DNA of 64,000 bases from Kosmotogaceae bacterium (GTDB taxonomy: Bacteria; Thermotogota; Thermotogae; Petrotogales; Kosmotogaceae). The stretch's first letter is position 1, and every line of letters begins with the position of its first letter. Below the pieces are notes generated by a model. That model was not told where the DNA came from. It made no database searches and saw only the letters and a program-made list of their open reading frames with translations. This document shows, piece after piece, positions 28,562 to 39,409 of the stretch. The position numbers and the translations under genes are program-made. The stretch lies in contig JAFGAP010000197.1 of NCBI GenBank assembly GCA_016933635.1, positions 1 through 64,000 on the forward strand. Direction: 5' to 3'.

Positions 28562-30165
28562 TCTTGAATCCTTCTCTTCTCTCTTACTCTCTTCAGGAAA
28601 AGCTCAAATATTGGATTGGGCCTACCCACCTTCGACCTGAATTCAGGGTGATATTGAATACCGACAAAGAATCTCTTTTCAGGAAGTTCAATTGCCTCGA
28701 CGAATGTCGCTCTAGAGGATATCGTCAATCTACTTTCAACTGCTTCATCTGGCATCCTGAAAAGATTGTGAAAACTCTCAAGGTTGACTTCATATCTATG
28801 CCTGTGTCTTTCATACACTAGACGCTCGTTATAAGCCTCGTAAAGAGTGGTACCTTCTTCTATTGGAGTCTCCTGGGCGCCAAGTCTCATCGAACCGCCG
28901 AGTTTCAATATAGCTTTCTGTTCTTCCATTAGATCGATGACTGGATAAGGAGTGGAAGGATCGAACTCCGTCGAGTTGGCATTCTCTAGCTTGCAAACGT
29001 TCCTTGCAAACTCGATAACCATAAGCTGCATTCCCAAACAAATGCCGAGAATCGGTATATCCTCTTCTCTGGCTGCCTTTATCACGGCAATCTTTCCTTC
29101 AATACCTCGTTTGCCAAAACCGCCGGGTATGATTATCCCGTCGTATTTACGAAGCTCGGCCTTTATTTGTTCATCAGTCATATCCTCAAAATATTGTGAA
29201 TCAATGACTTCTGGCTTGCTTGCTCCGCAGAGAGTAATACTTTCAGAAATACTTTTGTAAGCATCGTCTGTACCAAGGTACTTGCCTACTATTGCCACCC
29301 TGGTTGGAGCAAACGACCTGGGATAGTTCCAGTCGAATCGTTCTTCGATTTCGATGCTTAGCCAGGATGCAATCTTTCTGTGAATTCCGTGGGAGTAAAC
29401 AATTCTAGGAACATCATAAACGTTCTCTGAATCAGGTAGGTTGTAGACCATCCGCCTTTCTACTCCGCCAAAAAGGGCAATCTTTCCGAGCTCGTTTTCT
29501 TCAATTGGAAGCTCAGATCTTACAACAATCATTTGAGGCTGAATTCCAATTCTTCTAAGAAGCTGAACTGACTGCTGCGTCGGCTTTGTCTTAAACTCGT
29601 TCGTGACGCGCAGATAGGGAACATAGGTAACATGTATGAAGAGAAAGTTCTCCGGTCCCTCCTCGACCCACAGTTCACGCACCGCTTCGAGGAATATCTC
29701 TCCTTCAATGTCACCAACAGTACCTCCGATTTCTATCATTATTAGATCACCTGGCACTTTTCTGATTCTAGACTTTATCTCATCAGTCACATGCGGAACC
29801 ATCTGAACGGTGGCTCCTAGAAAGTCCCCTTTCCTCTCTTTGTCGATTATTGACTTGAAGACCTGCCCCGCTGTCATGTTGTTCTCTCTTCTCATGTTCT
29901 TGCCGAGAAATCTCTCATAATGGCCGAGATCAAGATCTGCTTCATAACCGTCCTCGGTAACGAAAACTTCACCATGCTGGTTTGGATTCATAGTGCCGGC
30001 ATCGAGGTTCAGATAAGGGTCTATCTTCAGAGTATTCACCTCTACTCCGCACTCCTTCATAACTCTAGCAATTGAGGCGGAAAGGATTCCCTTACCGATT
30101 CCACTAATTACGCCTCCTGTTACCACAACATACTTCTTCATCGAATGGTTTCCTCCGCTATCCAA
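28558..30165 (-). CDS. pyrG: CTP synthase
   Basis: KYVVVTGGVISGIGKGILSASIARVMK, DPYLNLDAGTMNPNQHGEVFVTEDG, GICLGMQ. Confidence 0.98.
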   Translation of the reverse strand: MDSGGNHSMKKYVVVTGGVISGIGKGILSASIARVMKECGVEVNTLKIDPYLNLDAGTMNPNQHGEVFVTEDGYEADLDLGHYERFLGKNMRRENNMTAGQVFKSIIDKERKGDFLGATVQMVPHVTDEIKSRIRKVPGDLIMIEIGGTVGDIEGEIFLEAVRELWVEEGPENFLFIHVTYVPYLRVTNEFKTKPTQQSVQLLRRIGIQPQMIVVRSELPIEENELGKIALFGGVERRMVYNLPDSENVYDVPRIVYSHGIHRKIASWLSIEIEERFDWNYPRSFAPTRVAIVGKYLGTDDAYKSISESITLCGASKPEVIDSQYFEDMTDEQIKAELRKYDGIIIPGGFGKRGIEGKIAVIKAAREEDIPILGICLGMQLMVIEFARNVCKLENANSTEFDPSTPYPVIDLMEEQKAILKLGGSMRLGAQETPIEEGTTLYEAYNERLVYERHRHRYEVNLESFHNLFRMPDEAVESRLTISSRATFVEAIELPEKRFFVGIQYHPEFRSKVGRPNPIFELFLKRVREKRRIQE

Positions 30166-31036
30166 TTAGCTCCCTTACATACTTAATCTCCGAAGCATGA
30201 TCAGCATCGTCTCCAGGCGTCTCCAGAAGCCACGGAATTTCCTGTATCTTTTCGTTTGAAAGAAACTCCTTGAATCCGCCATTCATACCGATGTAACCCT
30301 TGCCAATCATTTCATGACGATCCTTGCCAGCGCCGAGCGGAAATTTACTGTCGTTTAGATGTATCATCTTCAGTTTTTCGTAGCCTACTGTTGAATCAAT
30401 TCTGTCAATAAGCTTTAGGGTTCCCTCTAAGTTCCTTATCTCGAAACCCGAGTCAAACCCGTGACAGGTATCGTATGTTATCCCAATTCTCTCAGGCTGA
30501 ATAGAACCGTCAATTATCGCTGAAAGTTCCTCAAAACTGCTGCCAATGTGATTGCCTTTTGCAGCGACGTTTTCCAGAAGAAGCATCACATCGTTGTCCT
30601 GATTCTTACCTAGAGCTATTTCAATTCCCTTAAGAATCCTTTCTATTCCTGCACTGAGGCCTTCACCTAGGTGGCTTCCTGGATGGAAATTCAAGTACTT
30701 CAGACCCAAAACAGCCGTAATCTTCATTTCAAGAGAAAGAAGATTCACAGACTTCTCCCATACATCTTCATTAGGGGAAGCAATATTGACGAGATAACCC
30801 GAGTGCACCATGCAATCGAATGGATCAAGGGATTTGTCTTTCATTTCAGACATGAAACTGGCTGAAATTTCACTCTTGGGAAGAGAGGCCCTCCACATCC
30901 TTGGACTATGAGGAAAGATCTGGAAGGTGTTTCCACCGATCCCCACCGTGTCCCCAGGAACTTTATCAAAACCTTTAGACGTCGACATATGCGCTCCGAG
31001 TTTTACCAATGTTCTCACCTCGTCACTCTTCTTCAC
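30158..31036 (-). CDS. nfo: Endonuclease IV (AP endonuclease)
   Basis: LGAHMSTSKGF, HPGSHLG, LLENVAAKGNHIGSSFEEL, YDTCHGFDSGFE. Confidence 0.95.
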   Translation of the reverse strand: MKKSDEVRTLVKLGAHMSTSKGFDKVPGDTVGIGGNTFQIFPHSPRMWRASLPKSEISASFMSEMKDKSLDPFDCMVHSGYLVNIASPNEDVWEKSVNLLSLEMKITAVLGLKYLNFHPGSHLGEGLSAGIERILKGIEIALGKNQDNDVMLLLENVAAKGNHIGSSFEELSAIIDGSIQPERIGITYDTCHGFDSGFEIRNLEGTLKLIDRIDSTVGYEKLKMIHLNDSKFPLGAGKDRHEMIGKGYIGMNGGFKEFLSNEKIQEIPWLLETPGDDADHASEIKYVRELIG

Positions 31037-32834
31037 CGATTCTCAAAATCGCAAGGAAGGCATTCTGTGGAATGGTTACCTGACCGATTTCTCTCATTCT
31101 CTTCTTTCCTTCTTTCTGCTTCTCAAGGAGCTTCATCTTCCTTGTTACATCTCCTCCATAGCATTTGGCCAACACATCTTTTCGTAATGCCTTTATATCG
31201 CTTCTAGCAATTATTCTTCCTCTTGATTTCGCCTGTATCGGAATTTGAAACTGATGCTGCGGTATTAGTTCGCTTAACTTGTCGACTACCTTCTTCGCTA
31301 CAGGATATTCCTTGTCTACATGAACTATGAATGAAAGGGAATCTACAGTCTCCTTATTGACGAGGATTGTTACTTTCACCAAATCCGACTCACGATAGCC
31401 GAGTATTTCGTAATCCATTGACGCGTACCCTCTCGAAATTGCCTTCATCCTATCGAAGAAATCAAACATAATCTCAGACAGCGGAGCCTCAAAACGAAGT
31501 ACAACCCGATTCTTCCCGGCGTTTTCTACCGCTTTGAAGTCCCCTCTCTTTTCTGATGTGATGAATCCAATTAAGTTCCCCATGTATTCCGAAGGCGTGA
31601 TTATAGATAGATCGACAAATGGTTCTTCAACCCTCAAAAACTCACCGGGCTCGGGAAAGCTAGCGGGATTAGTTATTTCTACAACTTCACCGTTCTGTAA
31701 AGCAACTCGATACACGACATTAGGGGCAGTAAGAATACAGGCAATTTCGAACTCTCTTTCGAGCCTTTCTCTGACTACATCCATGTGAAGTAGGCCAAGG
31801 AAACCCACCCTGAAGCCAAAACCCAAAGCAGGAGAATTCTCCGGTTCAAAAACAAGCGCGGCATCGTTCAGTTTGAATTTATCCAGCGCTTTTCTTAGCT
31901 CGTCGTAGTACTCGGGCATTCCCGGAAACATCCCGGCGTAGACCATAGGTTTCGCCTCTTTGTAACCGGGAAGAGCAATCTCAGTGGGATTATTCGCAGA
32001 AGTAACGGTATCTCCTATCTTGGCACTCGATACGTCTTTTATTACGGCAATGACATAACCAACCTCACCTGCATCCAGAGAATCGGTAATTTCCATCTGA
32101 GGAAGGAAGTATCCCACTTCGACTACTTCAAAGACTTCTCCGGAAGCCATCATCTGAATCTTATCCCCAGCTTTGACAACACCATCAAAGATTCTTACGT
32201 GAATAACTACTCCCCTATACTTATCGTAAATCGCGTCGAAAATCAATGCTTTTAATGGCGCTTCTAGCATTCCCGACGGAGGAGATACTCTCTTGACAAC
32301 TGCTTCTAGAAGCTCCTTGACCCCTTGACCAGTCTTTGCGCTCGCCTGAAGACAGTCTTCAGGAGAATAGCCTATTAAATCGACTATTTCAGCTAGAGTT
32401 TCTTCGATGTTTGCATTTGGAATATCTATCTTGTTCAACACAGGTATCAACTCAAGATCGTTCTCAATAGCGAGATATGTATTACCAACCGTCTGGGCTT
32501 CAACACCTTGAGAAGCGTCAACAAGCAAGATTGCTCCTTCACAGGCAGCCAAACTCCTGGAAACCTCATAATTGAAGTCAACATGGCCTGGCGTATCAAT
32601 AATGTTGATCTCGTATGTAATATCATCATCAGCAAGGTAATTCAGCTTCACGGGTTTAGACTTTATCGTAATTCCTCTTTCTCTCTCTATGTCCATGGAA
32701 TCCATAAACTGATCCTTTTTGTTTCTTCTGTCCACAGTATCGGTAATATCTAAGAATCTGTCAACGAGAGTAGTCTTCCCATGATCAATGTGAGCAATTA
32801 TGGATATGTTTCTTATTCGATCTCTGTTATACAT
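31023..32834 (-). CDS. lepA: Elongation factor 4
   Basis: IRNISIIAHIDHGKTTLVDRFL, MDSMDIERERGITIKSK, DTPGHVDFNYEVSRSLAACEGA. Confidence 0.98.
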   Translation of the reverse strand: MYNRDRIRNISIIAHIDHGKTTLVDRFLDITDTVDRRNKKDQFMDSMDIERERGITIKSKPVKLNYLADDDITYEINIIDTPGHVDFNYEVSRSLAACEGAILLVDASQGVEAQTVGNTYLAIENDLELIPVLNKIDIPNANIEETLAEIVDLIGYSPEDCLQASAKTGQGVKELLEAVVKRVSPPSGMLEAPLKALIFDAIYDKYRGVVIHVRIFDGVVKAGDKIQMMASGEVFEVVEVGYFLPQMEITDSLDAGEVGYVIAVIKDVSSAKIGDTVTSANNPTEIALPGYKEAKPMVYAGMFPGMPEYYDELRKALDKFKLNDAALVFEPENSPALGFGFRVGFLGLLHMDVVRERLEREFEIACILTAPNVVYRVALQNGEVVEITNPASFPEPGEFLRVEEPFVDLSIITPSEYMGNLIGFITSEKRGDFKAVENAGKNRVVLRFEAPLSEIMFDFFDRMKAISRGYASMDYEILGYRESDLVKVTILVNKETVDSLSFIVHVDKEYPVAKKVVDKLSELIPQHQFQIPIQAKSRGRIIARSDIKALRKDVLAKCYGGDVTRKMKLLEKQKEGKKRMREIGQVTIPQNAFLAILRIGEEE

Positions 32835-32996
32835 TAATATTCCCTCCTGCCGATCAACGATGATTCTATCACGGCACAGGTGACGCAGGTTAATTCAACA
32901 AAAAGAAGGAGAACATCTCCAGTTAAATACTTGGATCATTCTCTAAACTCTAGAAACCATATTCACAATATACAAAATGGCAGTCGTCGCCGGATA

Positions 32997-33872
32997 TCAA
33001 AACTGACCGGTCAGCTCTTTAAGGAACGTGGGAAGAGCAAACGAGGCCCGATGTATTTCAGTATTGTAGTATCTAAGAGGTGCCCCAAAGTCAAGAACCT
33101 TTTCTTCATCATAATCCTCGAGTGGATCTACTTCTTTTGATCCAATTGTGTAAGTCCACATGCCAGAAGGATATGTTGTCATGAAACCTGTGTACATCTT
33201 TGAAATGGGAAATACGGAGGAAATCCTGTTATAAGCAATCGCAACCCATCCCTTATCATAGAAGGGATCTTCGGTTTCCGCACAGAATATCCCGTCCTTT
33301 CTTAAAGCTTTGTAGCAGTTCGAATAGAACTCTTTCGTAAAGAGATGCCCTCCTTCGCCTGCCGTCGGATCAGTAGAATCCACAATTATCACATCAAAAT
33401 AATCCTTGTTCTTTCTAACGAAGTCAGCTCCGTTTTCATTAATAATCGATGCCTTAGGATTGTCGAGTTCCACTGACATCTCCTTTAGATGAAGCTTTGC
33501 TGCATCGATTACATATGGATCTACTTCACACAGAATCGCTTCTTCGACAGTGGGGTGTTTAAGAACCTCTCTCAAGCTTCCGCCGTCGCCGCCACCAATA
33601 ATCAAAACCCGCTTTGGATTCGTGTGTGTAAATAGAGGTACGTGGACCAGCATTTCATGATACATAAACTCGTCAGCTTCAGTGAACATCGTTATTCCAT
33701 CCAACACAAGCACCATTCCAAATTCGGGGTGTTCGAAAATATCTATTCTCTGAAAAGGACTCTGAAAAGAATACACTAGTCGCTTCATCTTCATGAAGAG
33801 TCCTGCATTTCCTCCTGTGTAGTATTCCATGTACATGAGATGGTTCAGCGTTCTTAACTCTCTATCTTCCAT
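32997..33872 (-). CDS. speE: Spermidine synthase
   Basis: MVLVLDGITMFTEADEFMYHEMLVHVPLFTHTNPKRVLIIGGGDGGSLREVLKH. Confidence 0.97.
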   Translation of the reverse strand: MEDRELRTLNHLMYMEYYTGGNAGLFMKMKRLVYSFQSPFQRIDIFEHPEFGMVLVLDGITMFTEADEFMYHEMLVHVPLFTHTNPKRVLIIGGGDGGSLREVLKHPTVEEAILCEVDPYVIDAAKLHLKEMSVELDNPKASIINENGADFVRKNKDYFDVIIVDSTDPTAGEGGHLFTKEFYSNCYKALRKDGIFCAETEDPFYDKGWVAIAYNRISSVFPISKMYTGFMTTYPSGMWTYTIGSKEVDPLEDYDEEKVLDFGAPLRYYNTEIHRASFALPTFLKELTGQF

Positions 33873-34156
33873 GTCTTCACCTCCGTGTTTTCGTCACAAT
33901 CATCGCATCGAGCTTTATCATCAATCAATTAATCTACAATTAACGAGACTATCGAAAGAGAGAAAACAGCGCCCATACTCTGCTCTCAACAAGGCCACAT
34001 GGATTCTATCACTTTGATTAAGGCATAGTCAAACATGCGTAATACCTTCTCCAGATGGTTAGTGAACAATGATGTTGATTTTCGCTCGCTTCGTCATTCG
34101 GTCTCATCCTGATGGTAGAATTGAAAATAAAGACTTTCCCGACAGGAGGCCTTCGA

Positions 34157-35176
34157 ATGTTCTTAAGGCAAGACATGGGTATCGATTTGGGAACTGCCAA
34201 CACCCTGGTCTACGTAAAAGGTCAGGGAGTAGTAACTAATGAACCCTCAGTTGTTGCAATCGATGTGAATTCAGGAAAGATCCTTCAGGTTGGCCTGGAA
34301 GCAAAAAGAATGGTGGGTAAAACACCTGCGAGCATAGTTGCTACTCGCCCCTTGAAAGACGGGGTAATTGCAGACTACGACATCGCTCTTGCAATGCTGA
34401 AGTATTTCATGGGAAGAGCTATCGGCAGACATACTTTCGTTAAGCCAAGAATAGTGATTGGCGTTCCTTCCGGAGCAACGGAAGTGGAGAGAAAGGCGAT
34501 TGTGGATGCCGGAATAGAGGCCGGAGCGAAGAAGGTTTTCCTCATCGAAGAACCAATGGCCAGTTCAATCGGCGCTGGCCTGAATGTGGAAGAACCTACC
34601 GGAAATATGATAGTAGATATCGGCGGGGGAACGACTGAAATTGCGGTTATCTCCCTCGGCAGCATTGTGTTGAGCCAATCTATAAGAGTTGGTGGAGACG
34701 AAATGGATGATTATATCATTCAGTACATCAAAGAAAAATATAGACTTATGATTGGCGAGAAAACGGCGGAGCGTATCAAAATGGAAATTGGAAATGTAGT
34801 CGAGACAGAGGAAGCCGACAGTTCTTACGCGGAGATTGTTGGACTTGACTTGAATTCAGGACTACCGCGCAAGATCTCCATTTCCGGTTCAGAGATTCGA
34901 GAGGCGATTGCAGAACCGGTTTTCAGAATTGTCGAAGCAGTGAAGCTCACCGTGGAAAACACACCTCCCGAACTTATTTCCGATATAGTTCAAAGCGGTA
35001 TTGTCGTTGCGGGCGGAGGCTCCCTCTTGAACGGGATGCAAGAGCTAATTCAAAGAGAAACTGGAATCATGGTTGTCATAGCCGATGATCCCTTGACTTG
35101 TGTGGCGAGAGGAGCCGGGCAGGTTCTGGAGAGGGTTTCAATACTTGAAAGAATTGAAAAAGGCAACTTGAGATAG
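34157..35176 (+). CDS. mreB: Rod-shape-determining protein MreB
   Basis: [55 protein letters not shown]; start at MFLRQD behind AGGAGG. Confidence 0.97.
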   Translation: MFLRQDMGIDLGTANTLVYVKGQGVVTNEPSVVAIDVNSGKILQVGLEAKRMVGKTPASIVATRPLKDGVIADYDIALAMLKYFMGRAIGRHTFVKPRIVIGVPSGATEVERKAIVDAGIEAGAKKVFLIEEPMASSIGAGLNVEEPTGNMIVDIGGGTTEIAVISLGSIVLSQSIRVGGDEMDDYIIQYIKEKYRLMIGEKTAERIKMEIGNVVETEEADSSYAEIVGLDLNSGLPRKISISGSEIREAIAEPVFRIVEAVKLTVENTPPELISDIVQSGIVVAGGGSLLNGMQELIQRETGIMVVIADDPLTCVARGAGQVLERVSILERIEKGNLR

Positions 35177-35190
35177 AGGAGACTTCTCTG

Positions 35191-35889
35191 GTGAAGTTCG
35201 CTGAAGTGGCGGTTGTAATCCTAATGATCTTTCTTATCCTGTCTTCGATTCTCGAAGTGACAGGCACAAATAGAAAGGCTAGTGGGATTTTTGATGACAT
35301 GGCATTACCTCTTATAAATATTAGAGTTGACATCGAGAATTTTTTTAGGTCTCTCTTTCAATCTAGAAGTATAGATCGTGTAATAAGAGATCTGAATAGA
35401 TTCGCCGATTCATTCAGTGATAAGTCTGAATTTCCAATACCAATGCGAGTTGCGTTTTTCAGTTTTGAAAGAAACAATACAGCCGTTATGACCACAAACA
35501 GACCGGCTTTTCCAGGAACTCCCGTTGCTTCAATCTTTTCATTGACTATCTATGGAGTGGTGAAAAGCTCGAATGAAGGTTACTTGCTAGTTTCTCCTCT
35601 CACATCTCCGGGAACCAGAATTTCGGCAGTTGTTCACAGCGACGAGAAGGTTATTGAAGGAGCAGTCTATTCAGACTCGGGAAAACTGTATTTCTCAACA
35701 TTTGATCCCTATTATCTAGAAGTAGGTGACTCCGTTAGAATTGCTTCGACGGTTCCCGGGTATGGATACTACAAAGCAATGAAACTCGATTTAATAGGTG
35801 AAATCGCGGGACGTCATGGAAGCGATTACCTGGTAAAGAATCCCAACGTATTTGGTGACTACTTTCTCTTTCTGGAGTTGCAGGAATGA
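35191..35889 (+). CDS. mreC: MreC-like rod shape protein
   Basis: N-terminal TM, position between mreB and mreD/pbp2 genes, beta-rich C-terminal half. Confidence 0.75.
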   Translation: MKFAEVAVVILMIFLILSSILEVTGTNRKASGIFDDMALPLINIRVDIENFFRSLFQSRSIDRVIRDLNRFADSFSDKSEFPIPMRVAFFSFERNNTAVMTTNRPAFPGTPVASIFSLTIYGVVKSSNEGYLLVSPLTSPGTRISAVVHSDEKVIEGAVYSDSGKLYFSTFDPYYLEVGDSVRIASTVPGYGYYKAMKLDLIGEIAGRHGSDYLVKNPNVFGDYFLFLELQE

Positions 35890-36266
35890 TTTGGCTGCTT
35901 CTAATAGTACCGGCTCTATTCATTGATCTCGGATTCGGAGACTTGATCCCGTTATATCCCCTATATCTAACGCTACTAGTATTTTTGCCGACGAGAAATG
36001 TCGCCTTTGCGCTTGCGCTTGCATTAATGCTTTCATGGATAGTAGGAATTGCCCTTTCCGGAATCGGTATGGTAATTGCCCTTGCAATAATACTTGTTCT
36101 TTCTGCAATTGCCTTTCAGGATCGCTATCGAACACCAAGTTTTGGTGCTCTTGTCGCGGCGGTAATAGGTATTACAGGGGTCTGTTTTGCCGGTACCGGT
36201 TTCGGTGTGCTCTTTCCGTTCTTCGCAACATTTCTCATATTGAGGAGGTTGAGCGTTGAAGACTAA
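35886..36266 (+). CDS. mreD: MreD-like membrane protein
   Basis: Highly hydrophobic polytopic ORF between mreC-like and PBP2 genes. Confidence 0.65.
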   Translation: MIWLLLIVPALFIDLGFGDLIPLYPLYLTLLVFLPTRNVAFALALALMLSWIVGIALSGIGMVIALAIILVLSAIAFQDRYRTPSFGALVAAVIGITGVCFAGTGFGVLFPFFATFLILRRLSVED

Positions 36267-37965
36267 GAGATTCGACCTCTTCTTCGTGCTTTTCATTCTG
36301 ACCATAGGAGTTTTCATATACAAATTGTACGATTACCAGATAGTAAACACTGACAAATACTCGGAACAAGTAGAAAGCATTAGTCGTCGATCGATCTCTC
36401 TGCTTCCTCAAAGAGGAATGATTTTGGATCGTAATGGAATTCCGCTTGCCTGGGATGCACCCTACTACAATATTGAAAAGAAGGTGGTCTTTCTCCCCAA
36501 TGACTTGGAGAGAATGATGGTTAATGCGTTCGACGACAAACAGAAAGCAGAAATGCTTGTGAGAAACCTTGAGATATTTGGAAGTGTCGAAACGAATCTT
36601 CCGGCGGCTCTCGCAGAAAGACTGAACGACTTCCCGGAGCTGGAGGTTTCAGAAAGGGTTATCAGATACTACCAAAACAATCCCGGTGTTGCGCACGTTG
36701 TGGGATACATTAAAGCTGACGGAGAACCAGTTATGGGAATTGAAAGGCAATACAATGATCTACTGAGAGGAACTCCAGGCGAAAAGTTAATAAGAGTCGA
36801 TGCCCTAGGACGTCAGATAAGTCTTGAAGGTGAAAGGCCACCTGTAGGGGGGGAAGATCTTACTATAACCATAGACTCTCAAATGTCCAAGTACATTTAT
36901 GAGCTAATCAACGAGACTGGTAAGAGTGGTGCAGCCGTAGTGATGACAACAAGCGGAGAACTCCTTGCTCTGGTATCGGTCCCTGGATTCGAAAACATGT
37001 CTTTCACAAGGGGAATCTCCAATAGAGATTGGGAAAGATTGAATCTGGATCCCTCCAGGCCGCTTGTCAATAGAGCGCTAACCCCTTTTACGCCAGGATC
37101 AGTGATCAAGCCATTCATTGCAATGGTAGCTCTGGCAGAAGGAAAGGATACGACTGAGCAAATAGATTGTCGAGGAAGTTTTCAGTATAAAGACAGCCAG
37201 GGCGTGGTCCAGGGGGTTTACAGAGACTGGAATCTATACGGACATGGTATGACAGATCTGTCTAAAGCCATAACCGTTTCATGCAACGTATATTTCTATC
37301 AGCTGGGCCTTGAATTGGAAATTGATACGATCAACAATTATGCCGAAATATGGGAGGTTTTCGAGCCAACTAACATAGATCTACCTGAGGAATCAATTGG
37401 TCTAATGCCTTCTCCTTCCTGGAAACAAGAAAAGCTCGAAGAAAACTGGTTTCCCGGGGATACTATTCAGATTTCAATAGGACAGGGGTATCTAAGTATC
37501 ACTCCTTTACAGCTGGCAAAAATGACCGGTGAAATTGCCACTAAAGGCCGGGAAATACTTCCCTATATAGGCTTTGAAAGAGAGAGCGACAGGACCGTAA
37601 TTGAACTCGGTGAAAATGACTGGAGTTTACTTAGAGAAGCTTTGGGAAATGTCATAAGCAAGGGAGGCGGAGCTGCCGAGGCGGGGACCGCCTATTCTGC
37701 CTTCAGAAATTTTGAAGAAACGGCAGCCGGCAAGACAGGTACAGCGGAACAAGGAGGTTCAAAACCTACCCATTCCTGGTTTACCGGCTTCATGCCGCTC
37801 GAAGAACCCGAAATAGTGGTAACCGTCTTCGTTCATGAAGGAGGTTATGGGTCTGGACTGGCATCGCAGATATCCAGGAAGATAATGGACTATTACTTGC
37901 AGGAGTACATTAATCAGAATCACTCGAGCGGGCTGACAAAACTCAGTTCTTCCCCAGATTTGTGA
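36256..37965 (+). CDS. mrdA: Penicillin-binding protein 2 (peptidoglycan transpeptidase)
   Basis: PLVNRALTPFTPGSVIKPF (SxxK), TVSCNVYFYQLG (SxN), AAGKTGTAEQGG (KTG). Confidence 0.95.
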   Translation: MKTKRFDLFFVLFILTIGVFIYKLYDYQIVNTDKYSEQVESISRRSISLLPQRGMILDRNGIPLAWDAPYYNIEKKVVFLPNDLERMMVNAFDDKQKAEMLVRNLEIFGSVETNLPAALAERLNDFPELEVSERVIRYYQNNPGVAHVVGYIKADGEPVMGIERQYNDLLRGTPGEKLIRVDALGRQISLEGERPPVGGEDLTITIDSQMSKYIYELINETGKSGAAVVMTTSGELLALVSVPGFENMSFTRGISNRDWERLNLDPSRPLVNRALTPFTPGSVIKPFIAMVALAEGKDTTEQIDCRGSFQYKDSQGVVQGVYRDWNLYGHGMTDLSKAITVSCNVYFYQLGLELEIDTINNYAEIWEVFEPTNIDLPEESIGLMPSPSWKQEKLEENWFPGDTIQISIGQGYLSITPLQLAKMTGEIATKGREILPYIGFERESDRTVIELGENDWSLLREALGNVISKGGGAAEAGTAYSAFRNFEETAAGKTGTAEQGGSKPTHSWFTGFMPLEEPEIVVTVFVHEGGYGSGLASQISRKIMDYYLQEYINQNHSSGLTKLSSSPDL

Positions 37966-38549
37966 AAGATCCTTCTGTCTTCAAGAAACCCTGTAATTCT
38001 TTCTATGTTCTTTTCCTGAACAGCAAGTGATGCGAAAACCTTTTCTGAATAGTCAACTTTTCGGACCGAATAGTCTTTGTCTTCACCGAAGAGTCTGATG
38101 AAATCATTCCACTGACTATAATTCATTTCTACAATCAGCTCCAACCCAGGGCAATACAGGGCCAGTTTCCCGGCCCTGAGCGCTCCTGCAGCAGTCTCTC
38201 CGTAGGCATCTATCAAACCTCTCACTCCAAGTTTTGTTCCGCCAAAATACCTTGTAACTACAACGACAACGTCAGTAAGCTCAAGTCGTTCGATAGCTCC
38301 GAGAATAGGCTTACCGGCTGATCCATGAGGTTCTCCTGCATCTGAGTAATTAGCGATTTCCCTTCCTGGAAGGGAAATTCGGTATGCCCAGCAACAATGA
38401 TCTGCACCCGCATGCCTTTGAGAAAAAAACTTGATAAGAGACTTTGCTTCTTCTTCACATTCGCATCTTGCGCTGTCACCAATGAACCTGGATCTTCTGA
38501 CATTGATTTCAAAGTTTCCAGGTTCAAGAAGAGACTTTCTGCAGCTCAT
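37920..38549 (-). CDS. YigZ/IMPACT family protein
   Basis: SRFIGDSARCECEEEAKSLIKFFSQRHAGADHCCWAYRI...SDAGEPHGSAGKPILGAIE...VVVTRYFGGTKLGVRGLIDAYG. Confidence 0.93.
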   Translation of the reverse strand: MSCRKSLLEPGNFEINVRRSRFIGDSARCECEEEAKSLIKFFSQRHAGADHCCWAYRISLPGREIANYSDAGEPHGSAGKPILGAIERLELTDVVVVVTRYFGGTKLGVRGLIDAYGETAAGALRAGKLALYCPGLELIVEMNYSQWNDFIRLFGEDKDYSVRKVDYSEKVFASLAVQEKNIERITGFLEDRRIFHKSGEELSFVSPLE

Positions 38550-39409
38550 TATTCTCCTTTGGACAGTTTGTCAATGAAATCCATAGCAGGACCCAAAATA
38601 TAATTCGCATCTCCAAGAGTGTTCTCATAGACTTCGAGTCTCTTCATGAATTCATAGAAATCCGGGTCTCTGTTGAAGGCCTCAGCATAGATTGAAAGGG
38701 CTCGAGCATCACCTGTTCCGATCATAATGTCTGCTTCCTTCTGGGCTGTGGCAATCGTAATCTGTGCCTCCTTATCTGCCTCTGCTCTCAACTTCTGTGC
38801 CTCTCTATTCCCTTCGGCCCTTATTAAAGAAGCCTCTTGTATTCTCTCCGACTTCATTCTCTCGAAGACAGCGTTTCTATTTTCATCGGGCAAATCGGCT
38901 CTCTTAACACGAACGGATATTATTTGAATTCCGAAGTCCTTCATATCATTTGCAGCAAGACTTGTGATTTCATCAAGGACATCCGTTCTTTGTCCGGAAA
39001 TGATCTCGTCGTAATCGAGTTTTCCAAATGTGTTTCGAACGTGAGAGTACACAACATCGTCAATTCTTGTAAGAGCACTCAGTTCGGATTTCATTGTCTC
39101 AATGAATTTCCTTGGATCTACAATTCTCCATAAAGCAAATGTATCGGTCAGAATCGTCTTCTTGTCCTTTGAGTATATTCTCTCTGCATCTACGTCGTAT
39201 ATCTGAATGCGCTTGTCAAATTTCCTCACGTTGTCGATGAAAGGAGTCTTAGTATAAAGGCCGGCCTCTGTGATAGATTTCTGTATTTCTCCAAACCTCA
39301 AGACAACAGCCTGTTCAGTTTCATCAATGATGAAGAAGAAACTCGGCAGAAGTATGACCGCTATTACTACGATAATCGCAACGGGAATAATGACTTTGTA
39401 TTTCATCAC
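38549..39409 (-). CDS. hflC: HflC-like SPFH/band-7 protease modulator
   Basis: ETEQAVVLRFGEIQKSITEAGLYTKTPFIDNVRKFDKRIQIYD; DLPDENRNAVFERMKSERIQEA. Confidence 0.92.
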   Translation of the reverse strand: MMKYKVIIPVAIIVVIAVILLPSFFFIIDETEQAVVLRFGEIQKSITEAGLYTKTPFIDNVRKFDKRIQIYDVDAERIYSKDKKTILTDTFALWRIVDPRKFIETMKSELSALTRIDDVVYSHVRNTFGKLDYDEIISGQRTDVLDEITSLAANDMKDFGIQIISVRVKRADLPDENRNAVFERMKSERIQEASLIRAEGNREAQKLRAEADKEAQITIATAQKEADIMIGTGDARALSIYAEAFNRDPDFYEFMKRLEVYENTLGDANYILGPAMDFIDKLSKGE

